64,000 bases of DNA from Galbula dea. Lineage: Eukaryota; Chordata; Aves; Piciformes; Galbulidae. Where the stretch lies: contig VWZX01005652.1 in the NCBI GenBank assembly GCA_013399015.1, forward strand, positions 1 to 64,000, written 5' to 3'. This document shows, piece after piece, positions 23,591 to 40,870 of this stretch. The notes under the pieces were generated by a model. The model was not told the origin of the DNA, ran no database searches, and saw only the letters and a program-made list of their open reading frames with translations. Position numbers and translations under genes: made by a program. Positions within the stretch are counted from its first letter, which is position 1; every line of letters starts with the position of its first letter.

Positions 23591-24954
23591 TTGGATTTTT
23601 TGTGTCATCTTTTTTATATTTGCAAGACAGACATCAGAGGACTTCTGTGTGCTTCTGAACCATTGAAATGAAGCTGTTCTATTCCAAGGGCATCAGAATA
23701 TTAAGCACACAGAATAGGTGGGAAAGGCATCTGGCAAAGAATTTTACATATATGTAGTTGGACTTCACAAGCTTGACTTGGAAGAAAACATCTTACTGTT
23801 CGTAGGTCCAAAAATGAGGTAATAGTAATTCCTGTTAGTTAATTATACAGCACTTGAAGATCTTCAAATGCAAGGTAATGGCTAAGTGCAGTGAATATGT
23901 GTAGTGGTGGTGGTGGTATGATTTGTCTCATGGCTTTTCCTCCTTTCTGTCTGAGGTTTGAACTCTTCTAGAGCGGCCTTCTGCACAGCAGCCTCTTTTT
24001 CCAAAGCATGCTTGGTTTATACACAGTTGCAACTGAGAAGAAGTAGGGCAAAGGGAAGATTGATACCACTTTCCTAACTTTATTATACTACCAAATGGCA
24101 ATCTTTTAACCAGAAGAACAGTACACAGATGGTGAACCCATTACTTACCAAGTAAACTACATGTTAAAAAGCACAGTGTCTCACACTTCCTCAAATTAAT
24201 CCCATGACTCTAACTCTGCCCTTGAAATGTGGCAGTATTGAATTCTGAGTGACTGTCTGTATCTGAAGCATGGCTTGGATTGTGTTCTGGGTTGGGTGTG
24301 TTTCCAGGCAATGCTAACAGCACTGTGTGCCACTGGAAACTCTTGTGACTGTCTTTCACTTCAGAATTGTCTTTGTCAATGTGCCTGGGAGGTTCTGGGA
24401 GCCACATACACATGATCAGGTTTTTTACTATTTCAGACTGCTACCACAGTCTAAGGGTAGGGTAGAATTCAGATGACTCAGAGGACTTGATCACCTTCAT
24501 CTGTTTTTCCTGCATTATGTTGTCAGCATTCTTCCTGTAGCTTAAGTTGATGTTTCTCTTCAGTTGGTTACTGGCATGGCACAAATTGCAGGTCATCAGG
24601 CAAAGCAAAAGTGGCATGATGCCATCATGGAGTTCACTAGAATTACCTTTGCTTGAAAACAGTGCTGGTGCTACTTTGAAGTGACTAATTTATGCTCCTG
24701 CTAGCCTGTGAATGATGCTGTTGTGTCATTTACCTAATTTTACAGCTACCTGCATTGTTCCTCAGCAGCAAATATTTAGACATGCTTCTAGGTGTCACAT
24801 GCCTCATCAGTATCTGCATAATGGAACTGTGCATATAAAGCAGCATAATGTAGAAGCATAAAGAAGTCTTGAGAGACAAAATTACTTGTAAATAACAGAA
24901 TTATGAAATTAGTGGCTGATGAAAGAGCAGTAGCCAATGCCCTGTTTACATTTG

Positions 24955-25150
24955 AATAAGGCTTTTGATGCAGCATCAAAGATAATCTTCCTTGGAAACT
25001 TCATTCATGCTGGCTTGGATGGGTGCATTGTGGATTTGGAATCGCCTGAAAGGCCACAAGCAAAGCTAATTGTAACTACTAATGCAGGATTGATATAGAA
25101 ACCAGCCTTATTTATTATCTTTATTAATTATCTAGAAGAGGCAGCCCACT
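24955..25150 (+). mobile_element. Ancient CR1 reverse transcriptase relic
   Basis: The plus strand can be read as KAFDAASKIIFLGNFIHAGL, then DGCIVDLE, and after a stop KPALFIIFINYLEEA. This follows the order of the CR1 reverse transcriptase (KAFDTVSH...LGKL, then GPVLFNIFINDLDEG). Strongly diverged; LANCL3 intron 1. Confidence 0.65.
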
Positions 25151-27057
25151 GGCTAAAAACTGCTTTGGCTTTTACACTGAGACAAGTGCCAAGTACAATG
25201 CACAGGCAGAGGGAAAGTATGAGAAAAGCTCAAGAGATTAAAAAAAAAAAAGAGCTAAACCAAGGTTTATTTTTGCAGTACAAGCACATCTGGGGAGAAT
25301 TACCTATAATTATTATCTAGTTTAATTATTATGCTAGGAAGAAATTGAGATTCACCTAGGCCTGAGTTACTCATGTGCTCAGTTCACGTGTTAGCACATG
25401 GCCCACGTGTTCTGCACCACTTCTTGTCCATCTGGATGGAACATGGTAGCACAGCAGAGTTCTATGCTTGCTTTAATGTCCATTAACATTAGATTTCATT
25501 GCATTTATTGTTCCTGGGAATGAACAGCTAATATAAATGAGAAGTCATAACCAGTTCTGGTGGAGGTTAACACAACATGGCATCCAGGAGGTCAGTGAAA
25601 TTTTGGACTCACACAGCTGTTCCACCCAACAGAGAGATTGTGGATTCACTCTCTGTGACTCTTCCATTGCCTCAAACCCCACTCTGGATGTAAAGACTTG
25701 GAAGTTTTGTAGTCAAAACTTTCCCCTGCTGGTGACTCAGGTTGGATGTGCCTAAATGTCCAAGGCACCTAGTTTATGCCCTCGAAGTCTTCTGGGTGTC
25801 TTTTGATAGGCAAACAGGTCCTGAGAGTGCTGTGTTGTGGGGCACATAAATCACACTAAAATTCACAAGCTATCAGCTGCATCACTTACTGTCCATGGAG
25901 CTCTGGTATAGATTTGTAGTGCTCTCTTTTCTTCATGGTGTTTGTGCAACTCCTTCCATGTGCCTTCCCACAGTAGAAACAGTTTGGGCTCCATCTCACC
26001 TGCTTTAACTCTTATCTGCCTCCTCCAAAGGAAGCTGTAAAGCTGCCGATGGGGAACATGTCCCACCTAGTTCCTCTCTTCTTGTTGCACTCTCTCCCAG
26101 TTTTACTGCATGTGCTTTTCTCACAGAGCCCCAGACAGGGTCTAGTCTGCTGTGGAGTAAAAGTAAACTAAGCATTATGTCTTTTCCCACTAGCAAGAAC
26201 AAAACGTGTTCACCTCTCATCACTCTTACAGGTTTTAAGACCAAACTGGGCTCTGAGCAAGTTATAGTCCAACTGAGGGTCATCATCTCTTTTTATATGG
26301 AATAACCTTGAGATTTCATCACTAACCTGGTAATTCAAATTCACATCCCTTCTTTTTTTTGACACAGTACAACAATGTAAGCTGATGCCTCTAAGCCAAA
26401 CATGCTGATGGTTAGAGCAAGTCTCTCCTATTGCAGCTCTGATTGCAATTACCTACCTAAAATACTCGAGCAAGGCTTGGAGGGAAGTGCCCTGAACTTC
26501 TCTCTGAAATCACTCTCTTTCTTCAGCAGCTAAGTGTAATCATGGAAAGAAACTGTTCCTGCATGGCAGAGGCACAGTAGCTGCAGAATAGCTCTGAGTA
26601 ACAGTTTTCAACCTGGGTTACATCCAGCACAATATGGACATTGTCCAAACAGTTGAATGCTTCCACTTGCTTGCAGTGAGGAGTACAGTAGTATACAAAC
26701 AGATTTTAATTCCTCAGGATTTGTTTCCAATGCTCCATCTGTTGAGTGTCTTCTACCAGTACTGAATGATTCAGAGTAGCTGCACTAATGTGTGCGGAAG
26801 GTAGTTTGTTGTCTGTAACATGCCTAAACTGCATTTTCGAAGGACAGGCTTTATGCTCTGAAGCACAAGGGTTTACTTTTGTTAGGCTGAGTTCTGGGAG
26901 TGGATTGTATGATTTGGCCTTGCAATATCTGTCAGGAATAGATGTTCTTTCGTTGTAGTATTTGATATCCAGCACTTCATGAACACTTCATCTACACTCC
27001 ACATATACACCACACACTTCATATGTAGAAGCAAATGGATGGGCAGTTGCTTACATT

Positions 27058-27212
27058 GTAATGTGGTGGAGTCACCATCCCTGGAGGGGTTCCAAAAACA
27101 TCTAGATGTGGTCCTCAGGGACATGGTTTAGTGGCATGATGGTGCTAGGTTGATGGTTGGACTTGATGAGCTTAGAGATAGATCTCTTCCAACCTTAAGG
27201 ATTTGTTTAGCT
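27058..27212 (+). mobile_element. CR1 LINE 3' end
   Basis: Begins at GTGGTGGAGTCACCATCCCT and continues through GGTGCTAGGTTGATGGTTGG to CTCTTCCAACCTTAAGGATT. A GATA duplication sits in the AGAGATAGATCTCTTCC block. The terminal octamers are reduced. Confidence 0.92.
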
Positions 27213-28360
27213 GCAAAGTGGTAGAATGTTGTTGACAGGTGTACTCCAGGCCCAAGCCTGTAGTCCTAATGTAAAAAAAAACTTCCTTCTGGCAAACAGT
27301 GGAAATTTGACTTGTGTCCTACAATGACAGCTGCATCCGTGGACCATGACCTAGCATAACAGAGCTCGAGAGGCAAACGAATTCTTGTGCAACTGAGTAT
27401 CAAGTGAGATCAGGTAGCTTTGTCCAATACAATTTGAAGATGGGTGCACAAACTGCAGTCTTTCATTTTATTGCTAGTTCCTCAAACAATGTATTTGCAG
27501 TAGCAAAGAAGCTTTATAGCAAGAGTGTAAAGCTCTGCCTCAACACAAAATATAACCCATTATTTGGAATTCTAGCTCTAGGGGAGTGGAGACTCATACC
27601 TCAACTGAAATTTGGACTCCTCTTTCATTTGGGTATGGAAGATTGTCTGTTGCCCAGCTCATCACAGGAAACAATCTCCTTGAGAATACTTCTTGACATG
27701 GAGCAGAATTCTTCCAGAACTTCCAGGGAGAACTACTGCTTAGAAATGCAGCTTTACTCCCTAGGATGTACACAGCCTTGAATTAAAGAAGTGATGAAAA
27801 CCCCCAAATATTTTTATTGTGTTTAAGCCATGCGCCCCCTGTTGGTGTAGAGCAGTGAATGAGGATGCATCTGCAAGTCACTTGCCTCCAAACTGACTAA
27901 AACGAGTGTAGGATCAATCCTTGAAGAGTTAGGTGTTTGCTCAGGTGTATCTATTAGGTTTCTCTGCTCATCTTCTGCAAGCAAGGTCAGTGTTTTACTC
28001 TGCCAAGTAAGGCAAATTCCTGAAGTCTGAATTTTTAAGGCTACCTCAGACAAAATTGTGATCAATCTCAGTAGATGATGAGCCAGCCCCATGGTGTTAT
28101 TGAGAAAACATGGAACTTTGTTACTAAGTGAAAAATTGGATTCCATTCCTGATGGTGATGAAATGACTCTATTTTTGTATCTACATTAGATATTGCACCA
28201 ACTAGTAAAACTCCCAGCATTTCTTATGTACTGCTTGCCAGGAATACCACTCCCCAGGTAAAGACCCATTCAGGTCAATGAAGACTTTGATATTAAAAGA
28301 AGTAGGAATGATCTAATAGGTGAAATGACTTGGACAGATTGAAAAAAATAAATGCTGCAT

Positions 28361-28400
28361 GAGCCTGAAAAAGGCTCTTTTTCATCACTCTGAGTGATGA
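28361..28400 (+). repeat. Cluster of three overlapping or adjacent short inverted repeats
   Basis: GAGCC...GGCTC (28361-28365 with 28373-28377), TGAAAAAG-GCT-CTTTTTCA (28366-28384) and TCATCACT-CTG-AGTGATGA (28382-28400) are perfect inverted repeats within 40 bp. The first two share bases and cannot form together. No function is assigned. Confidence 0.8.
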
Positions 28401-31332
28401 AGATGACAGAACTGAACTATGAACATCGTTAGAGATACTGTCAATGAACTAGCAATCAATCTTTCTCTGTCCCCATCCTATACATGTCGTTTATTGTATT
28501 GCATAGTTGCTTTCAGGGTGATATTTTAGTTTTATTCTTTTTTTTTGTGATCTCACAGGAACAACATAATTAATGTTGTTGAAACAAGTGCAGCTTTAAT
28601 GTTATATACAATTGCAGCATGAAAATGGTACTTAAAATAAGCTGGAGGTTGTGCAACCGTACAGGTTCTGTGCAGTAATTTGGTCAGAGAGATGCCTCAG
28701 CAAAGGGTGGAGTAGAAGAACATTTAATCATCCACACATACTTTATGCAAACTCCTGACTCTTTTCTCCAGGCCAGTACCACATTGAATTTGGATGTAGA
28801 CCATTCTGTTCAGAAACAGATATGTAACATAGCCTACAGGTCCAGGATCTCTTTCAGTCTTTTGTCTCTCTCTCTTTACCCCCTTTCCCTCAATCCCAAT
28901 ACCAACCTATCTCTGGTTTTGGCACCTTTTGGAGTGTAGCACCCAGGTGGCCCTTCCCAGCTCAGAAGAGGGCCAGCAAGCACATAGCCTCTACTGGGAG
29001 AAATCACTACAGCAGTAAGGTTTGGTTAAGTCAGGTGTATGAAGTTACACACAGAGCTCTTGTCTCTTTCTCTTCCTGAACAAAACATCAGTTTGAAGGA
29101 ACTTTATCAGTTTCCCATAGAAAACTAAACTTAAGTTTCTTAGAGCTTAAATTTTGGAGATGATCCAGAGATGCCCTTGTTTCCTCTTGCCCCTTTGAAC
29201 AGTGCTTTCCAGTGCCTTCTTTCACTTCTATATTTATTGGCACCTTCAATATTAACTATATCTTCATGAACTTGGCAGCAGTACAGTTCTTAATCCTAAG
29301 AGGTCCTAGCATGAACATTTTGGTTTTTGCACATTTATACTCCTCAGTTAACAGATTCCATTTTATTAGTTCAGTGCCCTGTCAGATGCTAAGTGCTTTC
29401 CTTCACAGGTGAAGTAAAGGACTGAACGAATGGAAGTGTTCACTTTTTTCTGGAGACCTTCAGGACATCTTAAAATATGGCTTATCAACTTCCTTTGGCT
29501 TCTAGATCAGTTGCCATATTAATTTGTAGAACTCTAAGCTTAGGTCAGCTTCCCTGTGAAAAATCTTAGCCTTTACTGAGTGCCTCAAGTTCTGCCCATC
29601 TCAGTTTGTCCTGCAGATGTGTACCAACAGTAATAAATTCATCTTTCCAAGGAGCCCTCTGCCTGTGTTCACAGTAACAAATGATGCTGCCCAATTAAAC
29701 TAGACCTGCATAATTTTTGAGTTCGGACTGAAGGCCCTGCCATGGTTACTGCAGTGTTTGGGAAGGCTCTCTCATCTATGTTACAATGTTTTTATCTTTT
29801 GCAAAGTTTTGCAACATCCTCTTTCCTGCTGCTTTGAAGCTGAAAGGGTGCATAGTAGTGTTTACACCTCTGCATACATTGCATGCATCAGCCAGTTCAA
29901 CCACTGGAGCTTTGCTGCAAGAAGAAATGTCAGTGAAACAGATGAAGGCATGGATTCATTTCCAAAGAACCAGCAGACCTGCTGGTAAGGGGAAGGAAAC
30001 TGATCCAAAATGCATGGGCAGAGCAGATGTTCCTTGCTTAGTAGTGTAAAAAGTGGGCTGGGATCCTGGGGATCCCACACACTGGGCTGCCTGTTACCCA
30101 GACAAGAGTACAAGGTGCCCAGCTTGGAAGGTGTTTGTCATCCTAATGGAGAATGGTCAGGGACAGGTATGTGCAGTGGAGAAGGATTGATCTCCCATCA
30201 GGAAATGACAGCTGCGTGCTGCAGTTTTGGCACAAGCTAACTGCAGGACTCATGTTCTGATGTACTTTCTAACTGAGACTAAAAAGAGTCAAAGGATTCC
30301 CACTGATGATCAAGTTTTTACATGAATAATCTTCCTTCTGCCTATATGGGGAGCATAGATGGAAGGAAAGCAGCATCAGTGCAGCACTGATCTCTGATTC
30401 ATTTGCAGCTGGCATGAACTGCTCCAGTGTCTGATGGGACACACAGGAGTCCCAAATGAGGATCACAGAAAGGTGAACCAGTTCCCAGGTTCTGTGCTGC
30501 CAGAGTGGCTCAGCCATGCATTATGAGGTGAATAATAATAAAGAAAAAAGAATTTTGTTAAAAAAGGTCTGTAACCTAGAAAAAAAAGCCTCTCCAAGCA
30601 GTGCCCCGAATTTGTTTCTCAGTTAATTTGCAAATCTTTTACTTTTACTGGTTTTAAACATGCTTTTCAAATCATGCTGTTGAGTTTGGGTGCAGTTCTA
30701 GGAAGAGATGCTCTCAAGAGGCAGACTGATACCTTTTCAGTCATGTCAGTTGTCTGAACTGCTCTGCTCTTAGATCTTTTCCTTGATATCCTTCCTGCTT
30801 CAGTTTTCCAGCAGCAGAGAGGGGGGAGTTGTGCTTCCCAACTTTCTTCAAGTAAAAGGTGTGATGGGGACCTCGTTTCCTTCCCAAGCAACTAGAACTA
30901 GATAGCTGTATCCAGCCAGAGCCTGGTGCAGCTGCACAAGGGATGTTGAGACCTGTCAACTCCTTGAGTTGAGGCACAGTGAATAGAGATGCTTATTCCA
31001 TTTAAACGACTGTGTAGCAGCACCAGCTGCTCTTAGCCAGCCTCCTAGCTACAGTAACAGTTGTGCTCCATCCTTTCCTGCAACACTTCCTTTGCAGACA
31101 TGTCTGAAATTTTCCCCTTCTGAAGGAGAGGTTTAACAGCAGAATTTGGTGGGTTTAGTGCCTTGCAGTCCTGGCAAGTGACACCTGTGGAGATTTTGCT
31201 CTCTATTAGTAATAACAAGTGTTGTGCTATCTTCTTTACTAGTAATCTGATTGATCAGGAATAAATGCCTTCAGTTTCTGATTGGACTCATGATCGGTGA
31301 CCCCTGAAAAGAGGATAGAACTCACACTGCTG

Positions 31333-31602
31333 TTACCAGGGAGAGGACAAGAGGAGATGGCCTCAAGTTGCACCAGGGCAGGTGTAGACTGGGTAGCAGG
31401 AGAAATTTCTACCCAGGAAGGGTTGTTAGACATTGTCCCAGGCTGCCCAGGGCAGTGGTGGAGTCACCATCCCTAGAGGGGTTTAAAAAACATCGAGACG
31501 TAGTCCTGAGGGGCATGGTTTAGTGGCATGGTGGTGCTAGGTTGATGGTTGGACTTGATGAGCTTAGAGGTCTCTTCCAACCTTAATAATTCTGTGATCA
31601 TC
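31333..31602 (+). mobile_element. CR1 LINE 3' end
   Basis: Starts at GAGAGGACAAGAGGAGATGG, keeps the [16 protein letters not shown] block and the GTGGTGCTAGGTTGATGGTT 3' UTR, and ends in TTAATAATTCTGTGATCAT. Plus orientation, upstream of LANCL3 exon 2. Confidence 0.93.
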
Positions 31603-32378
31603 TGAAAGAATTAAAAACTGGCCATGATAATTGCACTGAAAGTTTCCTGAAGTGTCCTTGCCCCTGGCTTTGTTGGAAAAAGGTCAAGCTTAAGGACTGA
31701 ACCTAAACATGCTGTGCAGAAAGGTAGCATTAAATGACCAAGTTGGCTCCAGAATCTTTCTGCTTGAGTCTGCTTGAACATGGACATGTATAGATATATT
31801 TACAGCATTTTTGAGTAGTATTAACTAATTCACAAGCTCCCTCTGCTGGCCTGCTAGCAGAGGAGACTAACGGCAAAGCTCCTCTCGAGTTACTTGTAGA
31901 CTGACCCATTTTTTTTCCTTAAGCTTATTTTTGACAGCATCAGAAAAAGTGAATGATCAAATTCATGTAAATGGCTTTTCAGAAGTGTGACAGAGAGAGG
32001 TTTGATGTGGTAGATGCTTATTAATGTTTTTTTAACATGCATAGAAAAAGGCTTTTTCCATAATAATGTAAGTGTAGCCTGTATTCTGCAGTTGGGTGCA
32101 GTGGTGGTTTTCAAAAAGGCAAATCATGAGCCAAGCATTCAGAGTAATGAATGGTGTGCTGAAAATGTTACTGCAGTCAGAACCAAAGAAGAGCTAGTCC
32201 TGCTGCTTTCTGCCTAATCCTCAAGGTCAGCATTCCTCTCTACAGTTTCAGAAGCACATATCTAGAGCCTAGCATTGTCATAACCAATTTATTATGAAAT
32301 CTCTTCTAGTAGCTTCAAAGGAGTTGTGAAATGATTTGCTTCCAACTAAGTCTCAGGTAGAGAGAGACTGCTAACAAC

Positions 32379-32393
32379 AACAACAACAAAAAA
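32379..32393 (+). repeat. (CAA)n microsatellite
   Basis: About five CAA units followed by an A run. Confidence 0.85.
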
Positions 32394-35300
32394 ACAGTGT
32401 TCTGTGATTGCTATAGACTTGTAACAGGGATTTACTGAATAAAGTACCTGTCTCAAATAATTCACAAATCTGTGGAGTGTCTTCATAGGAGAAGGCACAA
32501 TGTCTGCATTGGCACAAGAGAAAAATGGAGATACTTTAGGAACAATTAGTGTGGCTTTCTTTTTACTGGAAGTAGAGCTCCTAGGCACAGGCAGGGACAC
32601 AAATACTAAGTGTATAGTGCTGCTGAAGTGTTGTGCTCAAAGTAAAAGGTATATGGGAACACAGCTGTCGGCAGTGTGAGTGGAACAGTCATGTAACAGG
32701 ACACAGCATCACTGAGCAGTGGTTTAAAAGAGAAAATAAAGAACTCCACCAACCACTTGATAAGGAAATTGCAGGGAAAGTGTGGAATGCATGTATTCCA
32801 GACTTCAACACAGTGAGGAGACTAAAATGAACACTTGTAATATGACAGGATAGGTTGTGGTGTCTTTAAAAATACAAAAAGAGTTAGCTGAACTATTGCA
32901 CCACCAGCAATGTGTCTCCTAGTGTCAGTAGTCTTTTGGCTACATACTGACATGATAAAGAATATTTTGACCTGCTGTGTAGCCAGCTCATACTAAATGA
33001 CATTCAGGAAGCTTCTCAAAAAGCACAGCTATCTCAAGCATGACATTTGTTTTCTGGGTAGCATATTCTCATACTGGCTTTATTCTTTATCAGAGCATCT
33101 GACAGCTTTCACCAGAGGACGTGATACCAATATGCAATTTATCCTGTCAAAACCTTTGGGATGATCAGTCTATATTTCTTTGCCATCCCTAATTAAACAT
33201 ACTGCTTCAGTAATTCCCAGGGCAAGGAGGCGTTGAGGCTACACTGAAATGAAAATGAACCCTGTAGAACCATAGCTACACTGTTTGTGATTATGATTAA
33301 TGTGTTTTGTGATTGTTTTGGGAATAAGTTTTTAGCTGTTTTATTAAAGATATTATGAAGGAGCATACAGAGACTGGCCACAGATTTTATTTCTTCGCAA
33401 GCTGAAAGAAATCTGAGAAGGTTTTAACACAGATTTGGTTGAAAAAAAATGTAGCAAGCTGTTGGAGATCAGTGATCTCACATCATTCAACCTTTGGAAG
33501 GTCACTAATAATGATTGCAAGTGAGGGTCTGTGTTCCTAGAATAAGGATCAGGCAGGAGCCCTACAATGACAGTGAATTGAGGCACTTGGTACAGGTATT
33601 TGGAATCAGCAAAGAATGTTTCCTATTTACCTGTTAGTTAGGACACATCTCCTATCTGCCTTAAGCATACAAGTCAGTCTGAGTGACCAGAGGGAAAGTT
33701 GCTTTCAAGACCTAGAGGTTATTTTCTCTTCTGTTATCTTTAGGAAAGTAGAAGTGGGTCAGGGTAGGTTGGTTTCTATCATCCATTCTAATAATGATTT
33801 TAAATAATTATTTTAATCTTGCTGAAAAAGAGGTGATATTTCATAATGTCAGCTGTAAGGGTGTACTAATTATACATTTAATTAATCATAGTTGCATAAG
33901 TGTTTGAGTTTTTACACTTCCTGTTATTAAGAAATGGTGAACAAGGAATTTCTTGCTAGCTGATACTTCTTTATGCACCATTGTGCAAGGCTGGATTTGG
34001 GCAGAAGTTTAAATCCATTTAAAGTATGTAATCAGTGTTTAAAATAGTCATTAGTTCAGTTTAAAAATGGAATGTGCTGAACGTAGAAATAAGCTTAGCA
34101 AAACATGGTTTGTGTTGAAAGCCAGTTGATTTAGTAAGTAAAGGAAGCATTCCATAGAGAAAATGAACTATGTTTTTTTCTAATCAGTGTGCCTTTGCCT
34201 TTCAGAATTACAACTAGGAGATCTCATCCTTCACTTTTAGTTTTAAAGGGTTACCTTACTAATCATTTTACTAAGTATACAATTTGGAGAACTAAGTCCC
34301 AAAGTGCAAGGCATTAAGCTGAGAGCTCTGAAGAAAATGCAGTGTCTGTCACCATGTCTCTGATCTCCTCCTTTGCTTAGGATTTAAACCATTTCTTTAA
34401 ATTCAGTGCAGCTAAACCAAGTCATTTCAAAATGACTGGGAGCAAAGTCTCCAGATGTTAATGGCTGATTTACTTCCACTGCAGTAGCATTAAAACCCAC
34501 TAACCAAGATCAGAAGCAGGTTATTCTCCAGGTTGTACAAATACCATAGATATTTGGACAAGCTGTAATAAAATGCCTTGTTATCAGGGGAGCAAGATAA
34601 GATAGACAAGCAAAATTTTTCAGCCACTAGTTTTCAGTCGAGTTCTCTGTGACATTAATTATCCCTAGCATCTTTTACTTGCCAAAAGAGAGGAGAGAGC
34701 TGATAACAGGTGTTACCTCCATACTTATTGCTAACAATCTTTTTTGTAAGGATTTTAAATCCTCTGATAATACAAATAATAGCAAAACCAAATGTGTCCA
34801 GAAACATTTTAAAGACATTATTTTGATAGTCCAGTTAGGCTTAGGATTGCTGTTGATCTTGTCAAGGCTATTTCTACAGCCTTTTCCTTTTTTCCTCCTC
34901 ATTTTGCCTTTTTTCTTTCTCAGTTCTCTTTCCTTAAGTTGAAATATATTTTTGCAAAGTACAGCTGCCATAGAGGCTTTTCCCTAAAGCCAAAACACTG
35001 CTTCAACTAAATTATTTAAGTGACCTAGATAACTGGTCAGTAATGTACAGATGTGCCTGACACAGAGAAAATTGCAGATGAATGCAGTGGATTTCATATA
35101 ATCAGAGCTGTTAAAAACTAAAACTGACTCCTCAATGAGTGCTTTGAACTTTCCCATGAACTGGGAAAAGTTCATGGCTGGTGACATATATGATTTGTCA
35201 AGCTTACTTTTGACCCCAGTGAGAGGAAAGCATTAGTAATTTCTTAGGACTGTGTTAAAGGCAGCATTGAGCTGTTTGTCCTGACAAAATCCCATAAACC

Positions 35301-35933
35301 CTGCTAATTTCTCTTCACAGAAGCCTGCCCTGCACTCCAGTTTTCTTAGCATTTTCTTGAAATCAGAAGGCCTGGTTCTTTTACTAGGATTTCTCTAAAC
35401 CCATGTGTAGTATTGATTTTCAATAAAACTTGGTAACCTTTTCCTTGCATCCTCTTCTATATTGTCTGATTAAAATCTGTAGCTCAGTATGTCCCAATAA
35501 AGTCTGCAACATTTACTGCTTCTGTAGGTCTGTTTTCCTTTGTCTTCTCCTGTCTCCTCCTTCAATCTGGAGGCTGTTGTTCTGCAGCTTGCCTGGTGCT
35601 TGTCAGCTTCCACCAGACTGAGGTTTCTTTGGGAGGGAAAGGCAGGAGCTCTTAGTGGGCCTCTTTTCACTGCATCTAAGATTTCACATTCCCTCTCCTG
35701 AGGTGGGGTGAAACTCTGGTTTTGAGAAACATGATATAAATTTACTTTTTCTATGTAAGAAACTGTTAATAGTGATGTCCATTCCAAGGCTTGATGATGT
35801 CATGCCTTATGTACCTTGCAGTTAAAGGCAGTGCTTTTTCTTGTGCTCCAGCAAAAAAGCAAAGTCTTGAAAAAATGTCTGTAAAGTCAGTTTTTTATAA
35901 TAGGTTGATGTTTGTTCTGATGCTTCTGTTTAG

Positions 35934-40870
<4,937 letters not shown>

